DNA of 36,159 nt from Clostridia bacterium (GTDB lineage: Bacteria; Bacillota; Clostridia; Oscillospirales; Butyricicoccaceae), in assembly GCA_029099685.1 (NCBI GenBank), contig JAQXOO010000005.1:1-36159 (forward strand), in the 5' to 3' direction. Both the position numbers and the translations under genes were made by a program. Shown piece by piece: positions 1 to 8,698 of this stretch. How positions within the stretch are numbered: the first letter of the stretch is position 1; the number at the start of each line of letters is the position of its first letter. The notes under the pieces are model-generated. The model was given only the letters and a program-made list of their open reading frames with translations, had not been told where the DNA came from and did no database searches.

Positions 1-1479
1 AAAGTTGGCGATGCGGCAGACAGCTACTCCAACGGCAACCTGACCGAACTGTATCTGGGCAACAACACCCTGCTGCGGACGCTGGATGTCCGCAACTGCC
101 CGAATCTCAAGCAGGCTGTGGATGTGTCCGGTTGCACCAACATTGAGCATCTATACTTTGAGGGGACAGCGGTGACGGGTGTCCAGCTGCCCAACGGCGG
201 TATTTTGAAAACCCTGCATCTGCCGGAGACGGTCACCAATCTGACCATCCGAAACCAGACGGGCATTACGGATTTCGTGATTGGCGGGTATGACAACATC
301 TCCACGCTGCGCCTGGAGAATGTGAGCGAGGTGTTCGACCTGTGGGAGATTCTGCACAGCATCCCTGCCGGTGCCCGTGTCCGCGTGACCGGGCTGGAAC
401 GCAGCTTTGAGGATGCGGCGGACATTCTGGCTTTCTATGATCTGCTGGACACCATGCGCGGTCTGGACGAAAACGGCAACAACACGGATAAGGCGCAGAT
501 CAGCGGCATCTTTACCATTGATACGCTGACGGGAAATGACCTTGCTGAGATGCAGGAGCGTTACCCGAACATCAAAATCCAGTACAACCACTTCACTGCA
601 CAAGTAAACTTCTATGACGATTCCGGCAGCACCTTGCTGAAAACTGTCACGGTTTACGATGGTGGGGATACAGCCTATGGAAGCAGCAATCCGACCAAGG
701 CCTCCACAGCACAGTACAGCTACAGCTTTACCGGCTGGAGTCTGACGGCTGGCGGCGCTGCGAACGCAAGTGCGCTGAAAGCAGTTGTGTCAGACCGGAA
801 TGTGTATGCCGCGTTTACCAGCACTGTTCGGAAGTACACGGTTCGCTTCTACAATGGCACAACTTTGGTACAGACAGTATCCGAGGTTCCCTATGGCAGC
901 AACGCCAGCTACACCGGCGAAACACCGGCCAAAACGGATGTGGAAAAGCCGGAGGATTACGAATTCACCGAATGGAATCCGTCTCCCAACGGAATCACCG
1001 GAAATACGGACTGCTATGCGCAGTACCGCTTTATTGGCTACATCTCTGTGGGCATTGTGGAACGGAGCATCAGCGGGGACTACAGCAATGATCGTGTGAC
1101 AACAGTTGGCGCTTATGCTTTCCAGAACTGCAGCGGTCTGACCTCTGTATCTTTCCCCAACGTGACGTCTATCGGCGATTACGCTTTTAATGCGGCGCAC
1201 AAACTGGCCAAAGCAGATCTGCCTAAAGTTACGAGCATCGGGCAGCATGGGTTTTCCGCAGCCAACGCTCTGGAAGCGCTGATTCTCCGCAATACGGAAA
1301 AGGTGTGCAGTCTGGGATCGGATGCTGTGTCCTATACCAAGATCTCGAGTGGCAGTGGTTACATCTATGTTCCCGCCGCTCTTGTTGACAGTTACAAGGC
1401 GGCTGCGAATTGGCAAAACTACGCGGATCAAATCCGGGCAATTGAGGATTATCCCGAGATTACTGGAGGTGAAAGCTAA
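1..1479 (+). CDS. Phage tail-associated leucine-rich-repeat protein (BspA-like), 5' end missing
   Basis: The reading frame is open from the first base, so the N-terminus lies outside the window. The visible part begins and ends with BspA/TpLRR-type leucine-rich repeats (for example the 'TSIGDYAFNAAHKL' style units near the end). Between them are two InlB B-repeat-like (Listeria-Bacteroides) units, recognisable by the 'VNFYDDSG...FTGWS' and 'VRFYNGTT...FTEWN' patterns. A C-terminal segment carries the 'LEALILRNTE...GYIYVP' block. Genes placed just before holin and lysin in prophages often encode tail fibre or host-recognition proteins, so a receptor-binding role is likely but inferred. The stop overlaps the next start by one base, with GGAGGT just upstream, so the two genes are translationally coupled. 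Confidence 0.75.
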   Translation, partial: KVGDAADSYSNGNLTELYLGNNTLLRTLDVRNCPNLKQAVDVSGCTNIEHLYFEGTAVTGVQLPNGGILKTLHLPETVTNLTIRNQTGITDFVIGGYDNISTLRLENVSEVFDLWEILHSIPAGARVRVTGLERSFEDAADILAFYDLLDTMRGLDENGNNTDKAQISGIFTIDTLTGNDLAEMQERYPNIKIQYNHFTAQVNFYDDSGSTLLKTVTVYDGGDTAYGSSNPTKASTAQYSYSFTGWSLTAGGAANASALKAVVSDRNVYAAFTSTVRKYTVRFYNGTTLVQTVSEVPYGSNASYTGETPAKTDVEKPEDYEFTEWNPSPNGITGNTDCYAQYRFIGYISVGIVERSISGDYSNDRVTTVGAYAFQNCSGLTSVSFPNVTSIGDYAFNAAHKLAKADLPKVTSIGQHGFSAANALEALILRNTEKVCSLGSDAVSYTKISSGSGYIYVPAALVDSYKAAANWQNYADQIRAIEDYPEITGGES

Positions 1480-2018
1480 TGACTGATTTTACAAACACGA
1501 TCGATGTAGTCGGCGATGAAGCCCTGTCGGACAGCATCATTGAACGCACCATTACGGAGTTCAAGGATAACCACGTTCTCACTGTGGGACACGGCGCTTT
1601 TTACTATTGCACGGCTCTGACAACGGTGGATTTACCGGAGGCAACAAAGCTCGATGGGAGTTCCTTTGCCGAGTGTGCATCACTGGCATCTGTTTCACTT
1701 CCCAAAGTCCAGACGATGAGTGGGTACTGTTTCCGAAACTGCACTTCTCTCACGTTTCTTGATTTTCCCGTACTGAGCAGCATTGGGTATAGCGAATTCC
1801 ATTCCTGTACTGCTTTGGAAGCACTGATTCTTCGGAACACAGAGCAAGTCTGTAAGCAGTCCAGTGGTGCCTTTGCGTTTTCCAAAATTGAAAAGGGCGG
1901 AGGGTATATTTATGTTCCCTCAGCGCTGGTGGATGCGTATAAGGCAGCGACAAACTGGAGCACCTACGCAAACCAGATACGAGCCATTGAGGACTATCCT
2001 GAAATCTGCGGTCAGTAA
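1479..2018 (+). CDS. Small leucine-rich-repeat protein, paralogue of the preceding C-terminus
   Basis: This 179-residue protein consists mostly of BspA-like leucine-rich repeats and ends in the same block as the upstream gene: 'ALEALILRNTE', then 'GYIYVP', 'ALVD.YKAA.NW', and 'QIRAIEDYPEI'. It looks like a free-standing copy of the last ~150 residues of its neighbour. The start is the ATG overlapping the previous stop, served by GGAGGT at 1465-1470. No signal peptide is visible, as expected for a virion component. A role as a second tail-tip or adhesion subunit is inferred from position before the lysis genes. Confidence 0.7.
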   Translation: MTDFTNTIDVVGDEALSDSIIERTITEFKDNHVLTVGHGAFYYCTALTTVDLPEATKLDGSSFAECASLASVSLPKVQTMSGYCFRNCTSLTFLDFPVLSSIGYSEFHSCTALEALILRNTEQVCKQSSGAFAFSKIEKGGGYIYVPSALVDAYKAATNWSTYANQIRAIEDYPEICGQ

Positions 2019-2034
2019 CCCTAATAACAGAGTC

Positions 2035-2067
2035 AAGAGCGGTTGCCCATGACGGGTGGCCGCTCTT
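2035..2067 (+). terminator. Hairpin between tail and lysis genes
   Basis: An inverted repeat with outer arms AAGAGCGG and CCGCTCTT encloses a second partial stem of GCCC and GGGT. The T-run that follows is poor (CTCATATTC), so this may be an attenuator, a weak terminator or an mRNA processing/stability hairpin rather than a full stop before the holin. Confidence 0.4.
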
Positions 2068-2100
2068 CTCATATTCAAAATTCAAAGGAGGACAACTACT

Positions 2101-2517
2101 ATGAAAGAATTCTGGAACACCATTCAGCTGGCCTTTGCCGCTGTGGGCGGCTGGCTTGGCTACTTTCTGGGCGGCTGTGATGGCCTGCTCTACGCCCTGA
2201 TCGCCTTCGTGGCCATCGACTACATCACGGGGGTCATGTGCGCCATCTCGGACAAGACCCTTTCCAGCGAGGTTGGCTTCAAGGGCATCTGCCGCAAGGT
2301 GCTGATTTTCCTGCTGGTGGGCATCGGTCATATTGTTGACGCGCAGGTGATTGGCAGTGGCGGCGTCCTGCGCACGGCTGTCATCTTCTTCTATCTCTCC
2401 AACGAAGGCGTTTCCCTTATCGAAAACGCAGCCCATCTCGGCCTGCCGGTCCCAGACAAGCTGAAGGCAGTGCTGGAGCAGCTGCACGACCGCGCCGAGA
2501 AAGGCGGTGACGAGTAA
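2101..2517 (+). CDS. Phage holin, toxin-secretion/phage-lysis family
   Basis: This 138-residue membrane protein forms the pore that lets the endolysin reach the cell wall. It has three to four hydrophobic segments (around residues 8-25, 28-50, 62-80 and 85-105), with the family's typical 'AFVAIDYITGVMCAI' stretch followed by 'SEVGFKGICRKV'. The C-terminus is short, charged and cytoplasmic-looking (RAEKGGDE). I chose ATG 2101 because AAAGGAGG lies at 2084-2091; a longer in-frame start at 2056 would sit inside the upstream hairpin. Its stop overlaps the endolysin start by one base, the usual holin-endolysin coupling. Confidence 0.9.
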   Translation: MKEFWNTIQLAFAAVGGWLGYFLGGCDGLLYALIAFVAIDYITGVMCAISDKTLSSEVGFKGICRKVLIFLLVGIGHIVDAQVIGSGGVLRTAVIFFYLSNEGVSLIENAAHLGLPVPDKLKAVLEQLHDRAEKGGDE

Positions 2518-4430
2518 TGGCATACACGAACAGCTCGATGGTGGTCTACACCAAGCTGAGCCCCAACCACTCCGGCCAGCGGACTCACAGCATTGATCGC
2601 ATCACGCCCCACTGTGTGGTCGGCCAGTGTTCTGTGGAGACGCTGGGCAGTATCTTTGAACCGACCTCCCGGCAGGCTTCCAGCAACTATGGCATCGGCG
2701 CGGATGGACGTGTTGGCATGTATGTGGAGGAGAAAAACCGCAGCTGGTGCTCCTCCAGCAATGCCAACGACCAGCGGGCTGTGACCATCGAGTGCGCATC
2801 CGATACCACGGAGCCCTACGCTTTCAGGGATGTGGTCTATCAGACGCTGATCAAGCTCTGTGTGGACATCTGCAAACGTAACGGCAAGAAGAAGCTCCTA
2901 TGGCTGGGCGATAAGGATACTACGCTGGCCTACACCCCAAAGGCCGACGAGATGGTCCTGACGGTCCACCGCTGGTTTGCAAACAAGTCCTGTCCGGGAA
3001 ACTGGATGTATGCGCGAATGGGAGATCTGGCCAGCAAGGTCACAGCAGAACTCGGCGGTGCTGCGCAGGAGCCTGCGAAGGTCACCGGCACGCAGGCCAC
3101 CGCATTGGTGGGCCTTTCCGAAGCCGACGTGATCAAGAAGGTCGGCAGCCTTTTCACCTCCGACATGAAAAAGTCCGGTGTCCTCGCCTCCGTATCTCTG
3201 GCGCAGTTCATTCTGGAGTCCGGTTACGGTAAGTCCGAACTGACCCAGAACGCCAACAACCTCTTCGGCATGAAGAAATCCCTTTCCGGGAACAATTGGT
3301 ACGGCTCCACGTGGGACGGCCAGTCCGTGTACACAAAGAACACACAGGAAGATGATGGCACAGGCAAGCTCTATATCATTACGGCTGATTTCCGAAAGTA
3401 TCCCTGCATTGAGGACTCCATCGCTGATCACAGCGCCTACCTGCTGGGTGCCATGAACGGAAACAAGCTCCGCTACGATGGCCTGAAGGGCTGCAACGAC
3501 TACAAAAAGGCCATCCAGATCATCAAGGACGGCGGGTATGCGACCAGCACTACTTACGTTTCCAGCCTCTACAGCATCATCGAAAAGTGGAACCTGACGC
3601 AGTATGACGCAGCTCCTTCCGATGGGGAGGACAAGCCCGCCTCTGCTTGCACCGCTGCTATGGTCATCGCCGTGGCCGTAGAACAGATCGGTTACAAGGA
3701 AAAGAGGTCCAATTCCCAGCTTGACGATAAGAGCGCCAACGCCGGGTCCGGCAACTACACCAAGTATGCCAGAGACTTCGACCAGAAGTATCCCAAATGG
3801 TACAACGGGAAGAAGAACGGCTTTGCATGGTGCGACATGTTTGTGGACTGGTGCTTCCTGACGGCCTTTGGCTATGAGAAGGCGCTATCCCTACTCTGCC
3901 AGCCGGAACGCTCAGCAGGCGCGGGATGCACGTACTCCCTGCGCTACTTTAAGAATAAGGGCCAGTTCCATACCAAGGACCCGCAGCCGGGAGATCAGAT
4001 CTTCTTCGGAACCTCGCTCGACAACAGCACGCACACTGGCATCGTGGAATCGGTGGATAAAAAGCAGGTGCATACCATTGAGGGCAACACCAGCGATCAG
4101 GTGGCGAGGAGAACCTACTCGCTCACCAACAGCCGCATCCTTGGCTACGGCAGACCTGCCTATGATGCTGCCGGAGCTGTGGCTCCGGTCACGCCTGCCA
4201 CTCCTGTCGCACCGCAGACCACGGACGTTCCCTTCCTCGTAAAGATCAGTATCCGGGACTTGAACATCCGCAAGGGACCTGGCACCAACTACAGCCGCAC
4301 CGGCTCCTATACCGGCATCGGCGTGTTCACCATCGTGGACGTGCAGTCCGGGCAGGGCTCCGATACCGGCTGGGGCAAGCTGAAGTCCGGCGCGGGCTGG
4401 ATCAGCCTCGACTATACCAAGAAACTGTAA
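2517..4430 (+). CDS. Multidomain phage endolysin (amidase, glucosaminidase, CHAP, SH3b)
   Basis: This 637-residue lysin degrades peptidoglycan at the end of phage growth. Residues ~1-180 form an N-acetylmuramoyl-L-alanine amidase of the amidase_2 type with zinc-ligand candidates His32, His151 and Cys159. Residues ~200-362 form a mannosyl-glycoprotein endo-beta-N-acetylglucosaminidase domain with the 'LESGYGKSEL' motif and likely catalytic Glu234. Residues ~380-550 form a CHAP amidohydrolase/peptidase with Cys439 in 'WCDMF' and His506 in 'THTGIV'. Residues ~572-637 form a bacterial SH3 cell-wall-binding domain. Three catalytic domains in one lysin is more than usual. The ATG overlaps the holin stop. 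There is no signal peptide, consistent with holin-dependent release. Confidence 0.92.
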   Translation: MAYTNSSMVVYTKLSPNHSGQRTHSIDRITPHCVVGQCSVETLGSIFEPTSRQASSNYGIGADGRVGMYVEEKNRSWCSSSNANDQRAVTIECASDTTEPYAFRDVVYQTLIKLCVDICKRNGKKKLLWLGDKDTTLAYTPKADEMVLTVHRWFANKSCPGNWMYARMGDLASKVTAELGGAAQEPAKVTGTQATALVGLSEADVIKKVGSLFTSDMKKSGVLASVSLAQFILESGYGKSELTQNANNLFGMKKSLSGNNWYGSTWDGQSVYTKNTQEDDGTGKLYIITADFRKYPCIEDSIADHSAYLLGAMNGNKLRYDGLKGCNDYKKAIQIIKDGGYATSTTYVSSLYSIIEKWNLTQYDAAPSDGEDKPASACTAAMVIAVAVEQIGYKEKRSNSQLDDKSANAGSGNYTKYARDFDQKYPKWYNGKKNGFAWCDMFVDWCFLTAFGYEKALSLLCQPERSAGAGCTYSLRYFKNKGQFHTKDPQPGDQIFFGTSLDNSTHTGIVESVDKKQVHTIEGNTSDQVARRTYSLTNSRILGYGRPAYDAAGAVAPVTPATPVAPQTTDVPFLVKISIRDLNIRKGPGTNYSRTGSYTGIGVFTIVDVQSGQGSDTGWGKLKSGAGWISLDYTKKL

Positions 4431-4440
4431 CCGACCTTCT

Positions 4441-4477
4441 GGGCCTGTGGGAGAAATCCTGCAGGCCCACTTTTTTT
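4441..4477 (+). terminator. Rho-independent terminator of the lysis operon
   Basis: The stem GGGCCTG / CAGGCCC (4441-4447 with 4462-4468) is followed by AC and seven T residues. It lies 10 bases after the endolysin stop and closes the prophage late operon. Confidence 0.88.
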
Positions 4478-4550
4478 ATTTCTGCCCGCTCAAATCGGCT
4501 TCCAATCTCCAGTGGAAAGTGAAGGCCAAGCCTTCAGATTGGAGGTCACC

Positions 4551-4970
4551 ATGACAAACGAACAAAGGATGAAGATCACAAACCTCCGGCATCAAGGCTA
4601 CGGCTATACGGCCATCGCCAACGCCGTCGGTCTGTCCAAGGATAGCGTCAAGGCTTACTGCAGGAACCACGGCCTGGCCGGTGAAGTAGCGGCAGCCCAC
4701 ACCCTTGCGGAAGTGTCTCCGGATGGGTGCCTGAACTGCGGTGCGCCAATTATACAACGCCCCAAAGTGAAGAAACGGAAATTCTGTTGCAGCGATTGCC
4801 GCATTAGCTGGTATAAGGCAAACCCGGACCGGCTGAACCTTAAGGCCATGTACGAATATGTTTGTCCGACATGCGGCAAGCACTTCTCCGCCTATGGTAA
4901 CAGTCGCCGGAAATACTGTTCCCACGCCTGCTATATCGCTGGCCGGTTCCGAGGCGGTGACGGCGCATGA
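4551..4970 (+). CDS. HTH plus double zinc-finger protein of the recombinase cassette
   Basis: The 139-residue protein begins with a helix-turn-helix of the sigma-70 region 4/HTH_23 kind (about residues 15-40, 'GYTAIANAVGLSKDSVK'). Two cysteine clusters follow: Cys60/Cys63 with Cys79-80/Cys83, and Cys105/Cys108 with Cys123/Cys127. I chose ATG 4551 because GGAGGT lies at 4541-4546; an upstream in-frame GTG at 4512 lacks a good site. It overlaps the next gene by four bases and heads the run leading to the serine recombinases. A DNA-binding helper for transcription or recombination is likely; the exact role is unknown. Confidence 0.7.
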   Translation: MTNEQRMKITNLRHQGYGYTAIANAVGLSKDSVKAYCRNHGLAGEVAAAHTLAEVSPDGCLNCGAPIIQRPKVKKRKFCCSDCRISWYKANPDRLNLKAMYEYVCPTCGKHFSAYGNSRRKYCSHACYIAGRFRGGDGA

Positions 4971-5158
4971 CGCCGGAGGAGCTCCGTAATGATATGCTTT
5001 ACCATATGGCCTTGTCGATGGCCAAAACCATGCTGGAAAAGGGCCTGCTCTCGCCAGAAGAATACGCTGAAATTGATACTATTCTGCTGCAAAAGTACCA
5101 ACCATATTTGGGTAGTTTATTCTCAGAAAACACTTGCTATGTATCAAGCTTAGAGTGA
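4967..5158 (+). CDS. SHOCT-like small protein
   Basis: This 63-residue protein has the short-helix pattern 'MLEKGLLSPEEYAEIDTILLQKY', typical of SHOCT domains, small oligomerisation modules often encoded next to recombinases in Firmicute mobile elements. It starts with the ATGA overlap of the preceding stop and is preceded by a GGAGGAG-like region reached by the terminating ribosome. Function is unknown beyond the likely protein-protein contact role. Confidence 0.6.
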   Translation: MTPEELRNDMLYHMALSMAKTMLEKGLLSPEEYAEIDTILLQKYQPYLGSLFSENTCYVSSLE

Positions 5159-5188
5159 TAAATAGCAGTGCGGAAGGAGGGATAGCGC

Positions 5189-6586
5189 TTGAAAACCATC
5201 GAAAGGATAGACAAAAAAGCGCCGGTTCTGCCCAGAAAAAAACGAGTCGCTGCTTACGCCAGAGTGTCCATGGAATCGGAGCGGATGCAGCACTCGCTCT
5301 CCGCACAGGTGAGCTACTACAGCGCTCTTATCCAGAAGAACCCGGAATGGGAATACGCTGGCGTTTACGCCGATTACGGTATTTCCGGGACTGGCATGAA
5401 GGACCGCGATGAGTTCAAGCGGATGCTGGCTGACTGTGAGGCCGGAGCGATCGACATAATACTCACGAAGAGTATACAGCGCTTTGCCCGTAACACGGTG
5501 GACCTGCTTAACACGATCCGGCACCTGAAGGAGCTGGGAATTGAGGTCCGCTTCGAGAAGGAAAACATCTACTCCCTCAGCGGTGACGGTGAACTGATGC
5601 TCACAATCCTCGCTTCCTTTGCGCAGGAAGAGAGTCGCAGCATTTCTGAAAACTGCAAATGGGGCATCCGCAAACGCTATGAACGCGGCAAGACTGGCGG
5701 CTGCAAAATTTACGGCTATAGGACCAAGGATGGCAATCTGGTCATCCACGAGGAGGAAGCCGTCGTAGTCAGACGCATTTTTCAAATGTTTCTGAATGGC
5801 GATTCCTGCTACAGCATAGCGCAGAAGCTGAACGCGGAGGGTGTTCCCTCCTACCACCGGAGGAAGTTCAGCGGTGAGGTCATTGGCGTCATGATCCGGC
5901 AGGAAAAGTACACCGGCTGCACGCTGGCCCAAAAGTTTTATGCAGAAGACCACATAACGCACAAGCTGACGAAGAATAAAGGCGAGCTGCCCATGTTCTT
6001 TATAGAGGAGACGCATCCGGCCATCATCAGCATGGAGATGTTTCAGGCTGCCCAGAGGGAATTCGCAGAGCGCTATGGCGTCAAGATCGAGAACGGGATT
6101 GCCCAAACCGCAGGCTACTTCTACCACCGGGATGGAGAGGCCGGACCGCACCCACCGCACAGGAAACCACATTGGTCAGAGGAACAGCGAAAATCCCACT
6201 CCGAGTATTTTCGGAACCGTGAAACGGCTATTTGCCGATACGAGCTTTCACACTTCATTGAGTGCGAGAACTGCCACGGCCATCTTCAGGCGCAGCTCCG
6301 GCACTTCGTGGATGGCTCCTCTGAGGTGGCTTGGATTGACCCGGAGCATAACGAGAGAGCGAAAGGCACGCCAAGACCGCTTGCCTTCCGGGACAGTGCT
6401 CTGAAAAAACAGATCGCAGACGCGCTTGGCTGGGAGGCATTTGACGCAGACGCCATGCTTGAGACGCTGACGAAGATCGGTGCGAACGTGAACGTCCTCA
6501 CCCTCTACTTCAAAGACGGGCATACGCAGACATTCGAATACATCCCGCCCAAGCAGATTCACCGGAAGCGAAAGGAGACGCCCTGA
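5189..6586 (+). CDS. Large serine recombinase, first of three, reduced C-terminus
   Basis: This 465-residue site-specific recombinase has the resolvase catalytic domain at residues ~18-165, with nucleophile Ser27 in 'YARVS' and the 'SIQRFARNTVD' arginine helix. A recombinase domain follows (~170-290). The zinc-ribbon region keeps only one Cys pair ('CENC', near residue 355) with no second pair, and the long coiled coil typical of integrases is missing. It starts at TTG 5189, eight bases after AAGGAGG (5174-5180). Its stop overlaps the next recombinase start by one base. It may act only with its neighbour; the missing tail makes independent integrase activity doubtful. Confidence 0.88.
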   Translation: MKTIERIDKKAPVLPRKKRVAAYARVSMESERMQHSLSAQVSYYSALIQKNPEWEYAGVYADYGISGTGMKDRDEFKRMLADCEAGAIDIILTKSIQRFARNTVDLLNTIRHLKELGIEVRFEKENIYSLSGDGELMLTILASFAQEESRSISENCKWGIRKRYERGKTGGCKIYGYRTKDGNLVIHEEEAVVVRRIFQMFLNGDSCYSIAQKLNAEGVPSYHRRKFSGEVIGVMIRQEKYTGCTLAQKFYAEDHITHKLTKNKGELPMFFIEETHPAIISMEMFQAAQREFAERYGVKIENGIAQTAGYFYHRDGEAGPHPPHRKPHWSEEQRKSHSEYFRNRETAICRYELSHFIECENCHGHLQAQLRHFVDGSSEVAWIDPEHNERAKGTPRPLAFRDSALKKQIADALGWEAFDADAMLETLTKIGANVNVLTLYFKDGHTQTFEYIPPKQIHRKRKETP

Positions 6587-8160
6587 TGTCAACCGTAACA
6601 AAGATACCCGCGACGCTTAGCCGGTTCACGGCGGCCCCGTTGGCCAGTATGGCTAAACGCAAGGTCGCTGCCTATGCCCGCGTCAGCACAGACCATGAAG
6701 AACAGCAGTCAAGCTATGAGGCTCAGGTGGATTACTACACCCATTACATCCAGAGCCGCGACGATTGGGAGTTTGTCGAAGTCTATGCAGACGAAGGTAT
6801 CACCGGGTGTAATACCAAGAACCGCGACGGGTTTAACCGGATGGTGGAGGACGCCCTTTCCGGTCGTATCGATTTAATCATCACGAAGTCGGTGAGTCGC
6901 TTCGCCCGGAACACCGTGGATAGCCTTACCACCATCCGAAGGCTCAAGGAGCACGGCACAGAATGCTATTTTGAAAAGGAGAATATCTGGACCTTCGACG
7001 GTAAGGGCGAGCTGCTCCTGACGATCATGTCCAGCCTTGCGCAGGAGGAAAGCCGCAGCATTTCTGAGAACTGCACATGGGGCCAGCGGAAGCGCTTTGC
7101 AGACGGCAAGGTTACGGTGCCCTTTGGACGTTTTCTCGGCTACGACCGTGGTGAGGACGGCAACCTTGTAGTAAACCCGGAGCAGGCCAAGCTGGTCCGC
7201 CGTATTTATGGGCTTTTCCTTACCGGCATGTCACCAACCCTGATTGCCCGGACACTCACGAATGAGGGCATCCCGACACCCTCTGGCAAGGAAAAATGGT
7301 ACGCCACCTCTATCAAGAGCATCCTGACGAATGAAAAGTACAAGGGCGATGCGCTTTTGCAAAAATCCTACACCACGGACTTCCTGACGAAGAAAACGAA
7401 GAAAAACGAAGGTGAGATTCCGCAGTACTACGTCAAGGGCAACCACGAAGCGATCATCGACGAGAAGACCTTTGCACTGGTTCAGACAAAAATGGCTGCC
7501 CGGACCAAGGGCCAGAATCGCATTAGCTCCGTCAGCATCTTTTCCAGTAAGATCAAGTGCGGCGACTGCGGAAGCTGGTACGGCTCAAAGGTGTGGCACT
7601 CCACAGATAAGTATCGTCGGGTCATCTGGCAGTGCAATCACAAGTTTGACGGCGAAAAATGCACCACGCCGACGCTCACAGAGGACGAGATGAAAAGGCT
7701 TTTCTTGCAGGCTGCCAACATCGCCATCACGGAGCGGGAGGAACTGATCTCCGTGTTTGAATCGTACATGGCTCCAAAGCTGGCGACTGATGCGTTGGAA
7801 CGGGAGCTGGCTGAGGTAGAGACGGAGCTCAACGTGGTAAGCGGCCTCATAGATAACTGTATCCATGAAAATGCAAGGATTGCCCTTAACCAGATAGCCT
7901 ATCAGGAGCAGATTGCGGTCTTGGAGGCGAGGCTCAATCAAGCAGAGGCAAAGAAGGCTGAGGTGATCGCTGAAATCACCCGGAGACAGGCAAAGCGTCA
8001 GGAGATTGACCAGCATTTCCAGTACCTGCGGAAGCTGGACCTTCTGACAGAGTTCCGGGATGATGACTGGCTTGCGATGGTGGATTACATGACGGTCCAC
8101 AGGAAGGATGAGGTCTGGGTCACGTTTAAGGACGGAAGTAAAATAAAGGCAGGGCTGTGA
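6586..8160 (+). CDS. Large serine recombinase, full architecture
   Basis: This 524-residue enzyme is the complete member of the trio. Residues ~25-175 are the catalytic domain (Ser34 in 'YARVS', 'SVSRFARNTVD'). Residues ~180-300 are the recombinase domain. A zinc ribbon follows with 'CGDCG' and the later Cys pair in 'WQCNHKFDGEKC'. A long charged coiled coil spans ~385-480 and a beta-rich tail ends the protein. This is the architecture of phage and integrative-element integrases, which join attP and attB. It begins at the ATG overlapping the previous stop. Being next to the lysis genes, it is the best candidate for the prophage integrase. Confidence 0.9.
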   Translation: MSTVTKIPATLSRFTAAPLASMAKRKVAAYARVSTDHEEQQSSYEAQVDYYTHYIQSRDDWEFVEVYADEGITGCNTKNRDGFNRMVEDALSGRIDLIITKSVSRFARNTVDSLTTIRRLKEHGTECYFEKENIWTFDGKGELLLTIMSSLAQEESRSISENCTWGQRKRFADGKVTVPFGRFLGYDRGEDGNLVVNPEQAKLVRRIYGLFLTGMSPTLIARTLTNEGIPTPSGKEKWYATSIKSILTNEKYKGDALLQKSYTTDFLTKKTKKNEGEIPQYYVKGNHEAIIDEKTFALVQTKMAARTKGQNRISSVSIFSSKIKCGDCGSWYGSKVWHSTDKYRRVIWQCNHKFDGEKCTTPTLTEDEMKRLFLQAANIAITEREELISVFESYMAPKLATDALERELAEVETELNVVSGLIDNCIHENARIALNQIAYQEQIAVLEARLNQAEAKKAEVIAEITRRQAKRQEIDQHFQYLRKLDLLTEFRDDDWLAMVDYMTVHRKDEVWVTFKDGSKIKAGL

Positions 8161-8161
8161 A

Positions 8162-8380
8162 ATGCGAAATCGAGCAGGTCAGATTCTGCGTGAGCGCCGT
8201 CTTGAACTCGGCCTGACGCAGGAGGAGGTGGCTTTGGAACTGCATATGAGCATCCACCAATACCAGCGATACGAATACGGAGAACATCAGCTCTCGAATT
8301 GCCCCATGAAGGTGGGCCTCCGAATCTGCGCCGTCCTCGAACTGGACCCATACGAAATTATCTTTGAGAGCGAACCATAA
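8162..8380 (+). CDS. XRE-family HTH regulator
   Basis: The 72-residue protein is little more than one Cro/C1-type helix-turn-helix: 'ILRERRLELGLTQEEVALEL' with the recognition helix around residues 25-45. It starts one base after the recombinase stop, so it is co-transcribed with it and may autoregulate the recombinase operon. A short acidic C-terminus (IIFESEP) follows. The DNA-binding prediction is firm; the target is unknown. Confidence 0.78.
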   Translation: MRNRAGQILRERRLELGLTQEEVALELHMSIHQYQRYEYGEHQLSNCPMKVGLRICAVLELDPYEIIFESEP

Positions 8381-8393
8381 GGCCTGCCTTCTC

Positions 8394-8432
8394 GCCCACA
8401 CTTCGCAGAGGTCTGCGGAGGTGGGCTTTTTT
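8394..8432 (+). terminator. Rho-independent terminator after the recombinase pair
   Basis: Arms GCCCAC (8394-8399) and GTGGGC (8421-8426) enclose an inner stem CGCAG/CTGCG and are followed by six T residues. It separates the two-recombinase operon from the third recombinase operon. Confidence 0.87.
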
Positions 8433-8452
8433 CATCAATTTTACGCCAAAAT

Positions 8453-8468
8453 ACGTCTGCGCAGACGT
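8453..8468. repeat. 16-bp perfect palindrome, left copy
   Basis: The sequence ACGTCTGCGCAGACGT is its own reverse complement. It lies between a terminator and the third recombinase operon. A 14/16 match occurs at 17762-17777, beyond the other end of that operon. It may be a recombinase half-site pair, an att-like core or an operator; the sequence alone does not decide. Confidence 0.6.
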
Positions 8469-8548
8469 GGATAAACCTCCTACTATATGCAAATATGGTA
8501 CTGCCATTATGGCAAATCTAACATCTTTTTGAGAAGGAGGTTGTGAAC

Positions 8549-8698
8549 GTGTACGCAGCAATGAAATACGGTAAGCGGGAGGTGACGGTATGGAAGATGT
8601 TCGGCAGGCTGCTCAGGAACGAGCATCGCGTCCGAAGAAAGCCCCGGTTGGTGCCAGCTTTGAATCCGAACGACAGCGATCCAAAAACGCACTTGTAA
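8549..8698 (+). CDS. 49-residue ORF overlapping the start of the third recombinase
   Basis: A GTG start at 8549 lies eight bases after the strong site GAAGGAGG (8533-8540). The frame reads a basic peptide beginning 'MYAAMKYGKREVTVWKMFGR' and stops at 8698. It overlaps the first ~108 bases of the recombinase in another frame and runs over that gene's own GGAGG. It could be a leader peptide coupling recombinase translation, or a real small basic protein. No homology is recognised. Without it, the strong ribosome-binding site at 8533 would have no obvious gene. Confidence 0.4.
   Translation: MYAAMKYGKREVTVWKMFGRLLRNEHRVRRKPRLVPALNPNDSDPKTHL

Noticed and set aside
1-2018. Diversity-generating retroelement acting on the tail genes
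   Set aside because: No reverse transcriptase or template-repeat pair with adenine-specific differences is visible in the window.
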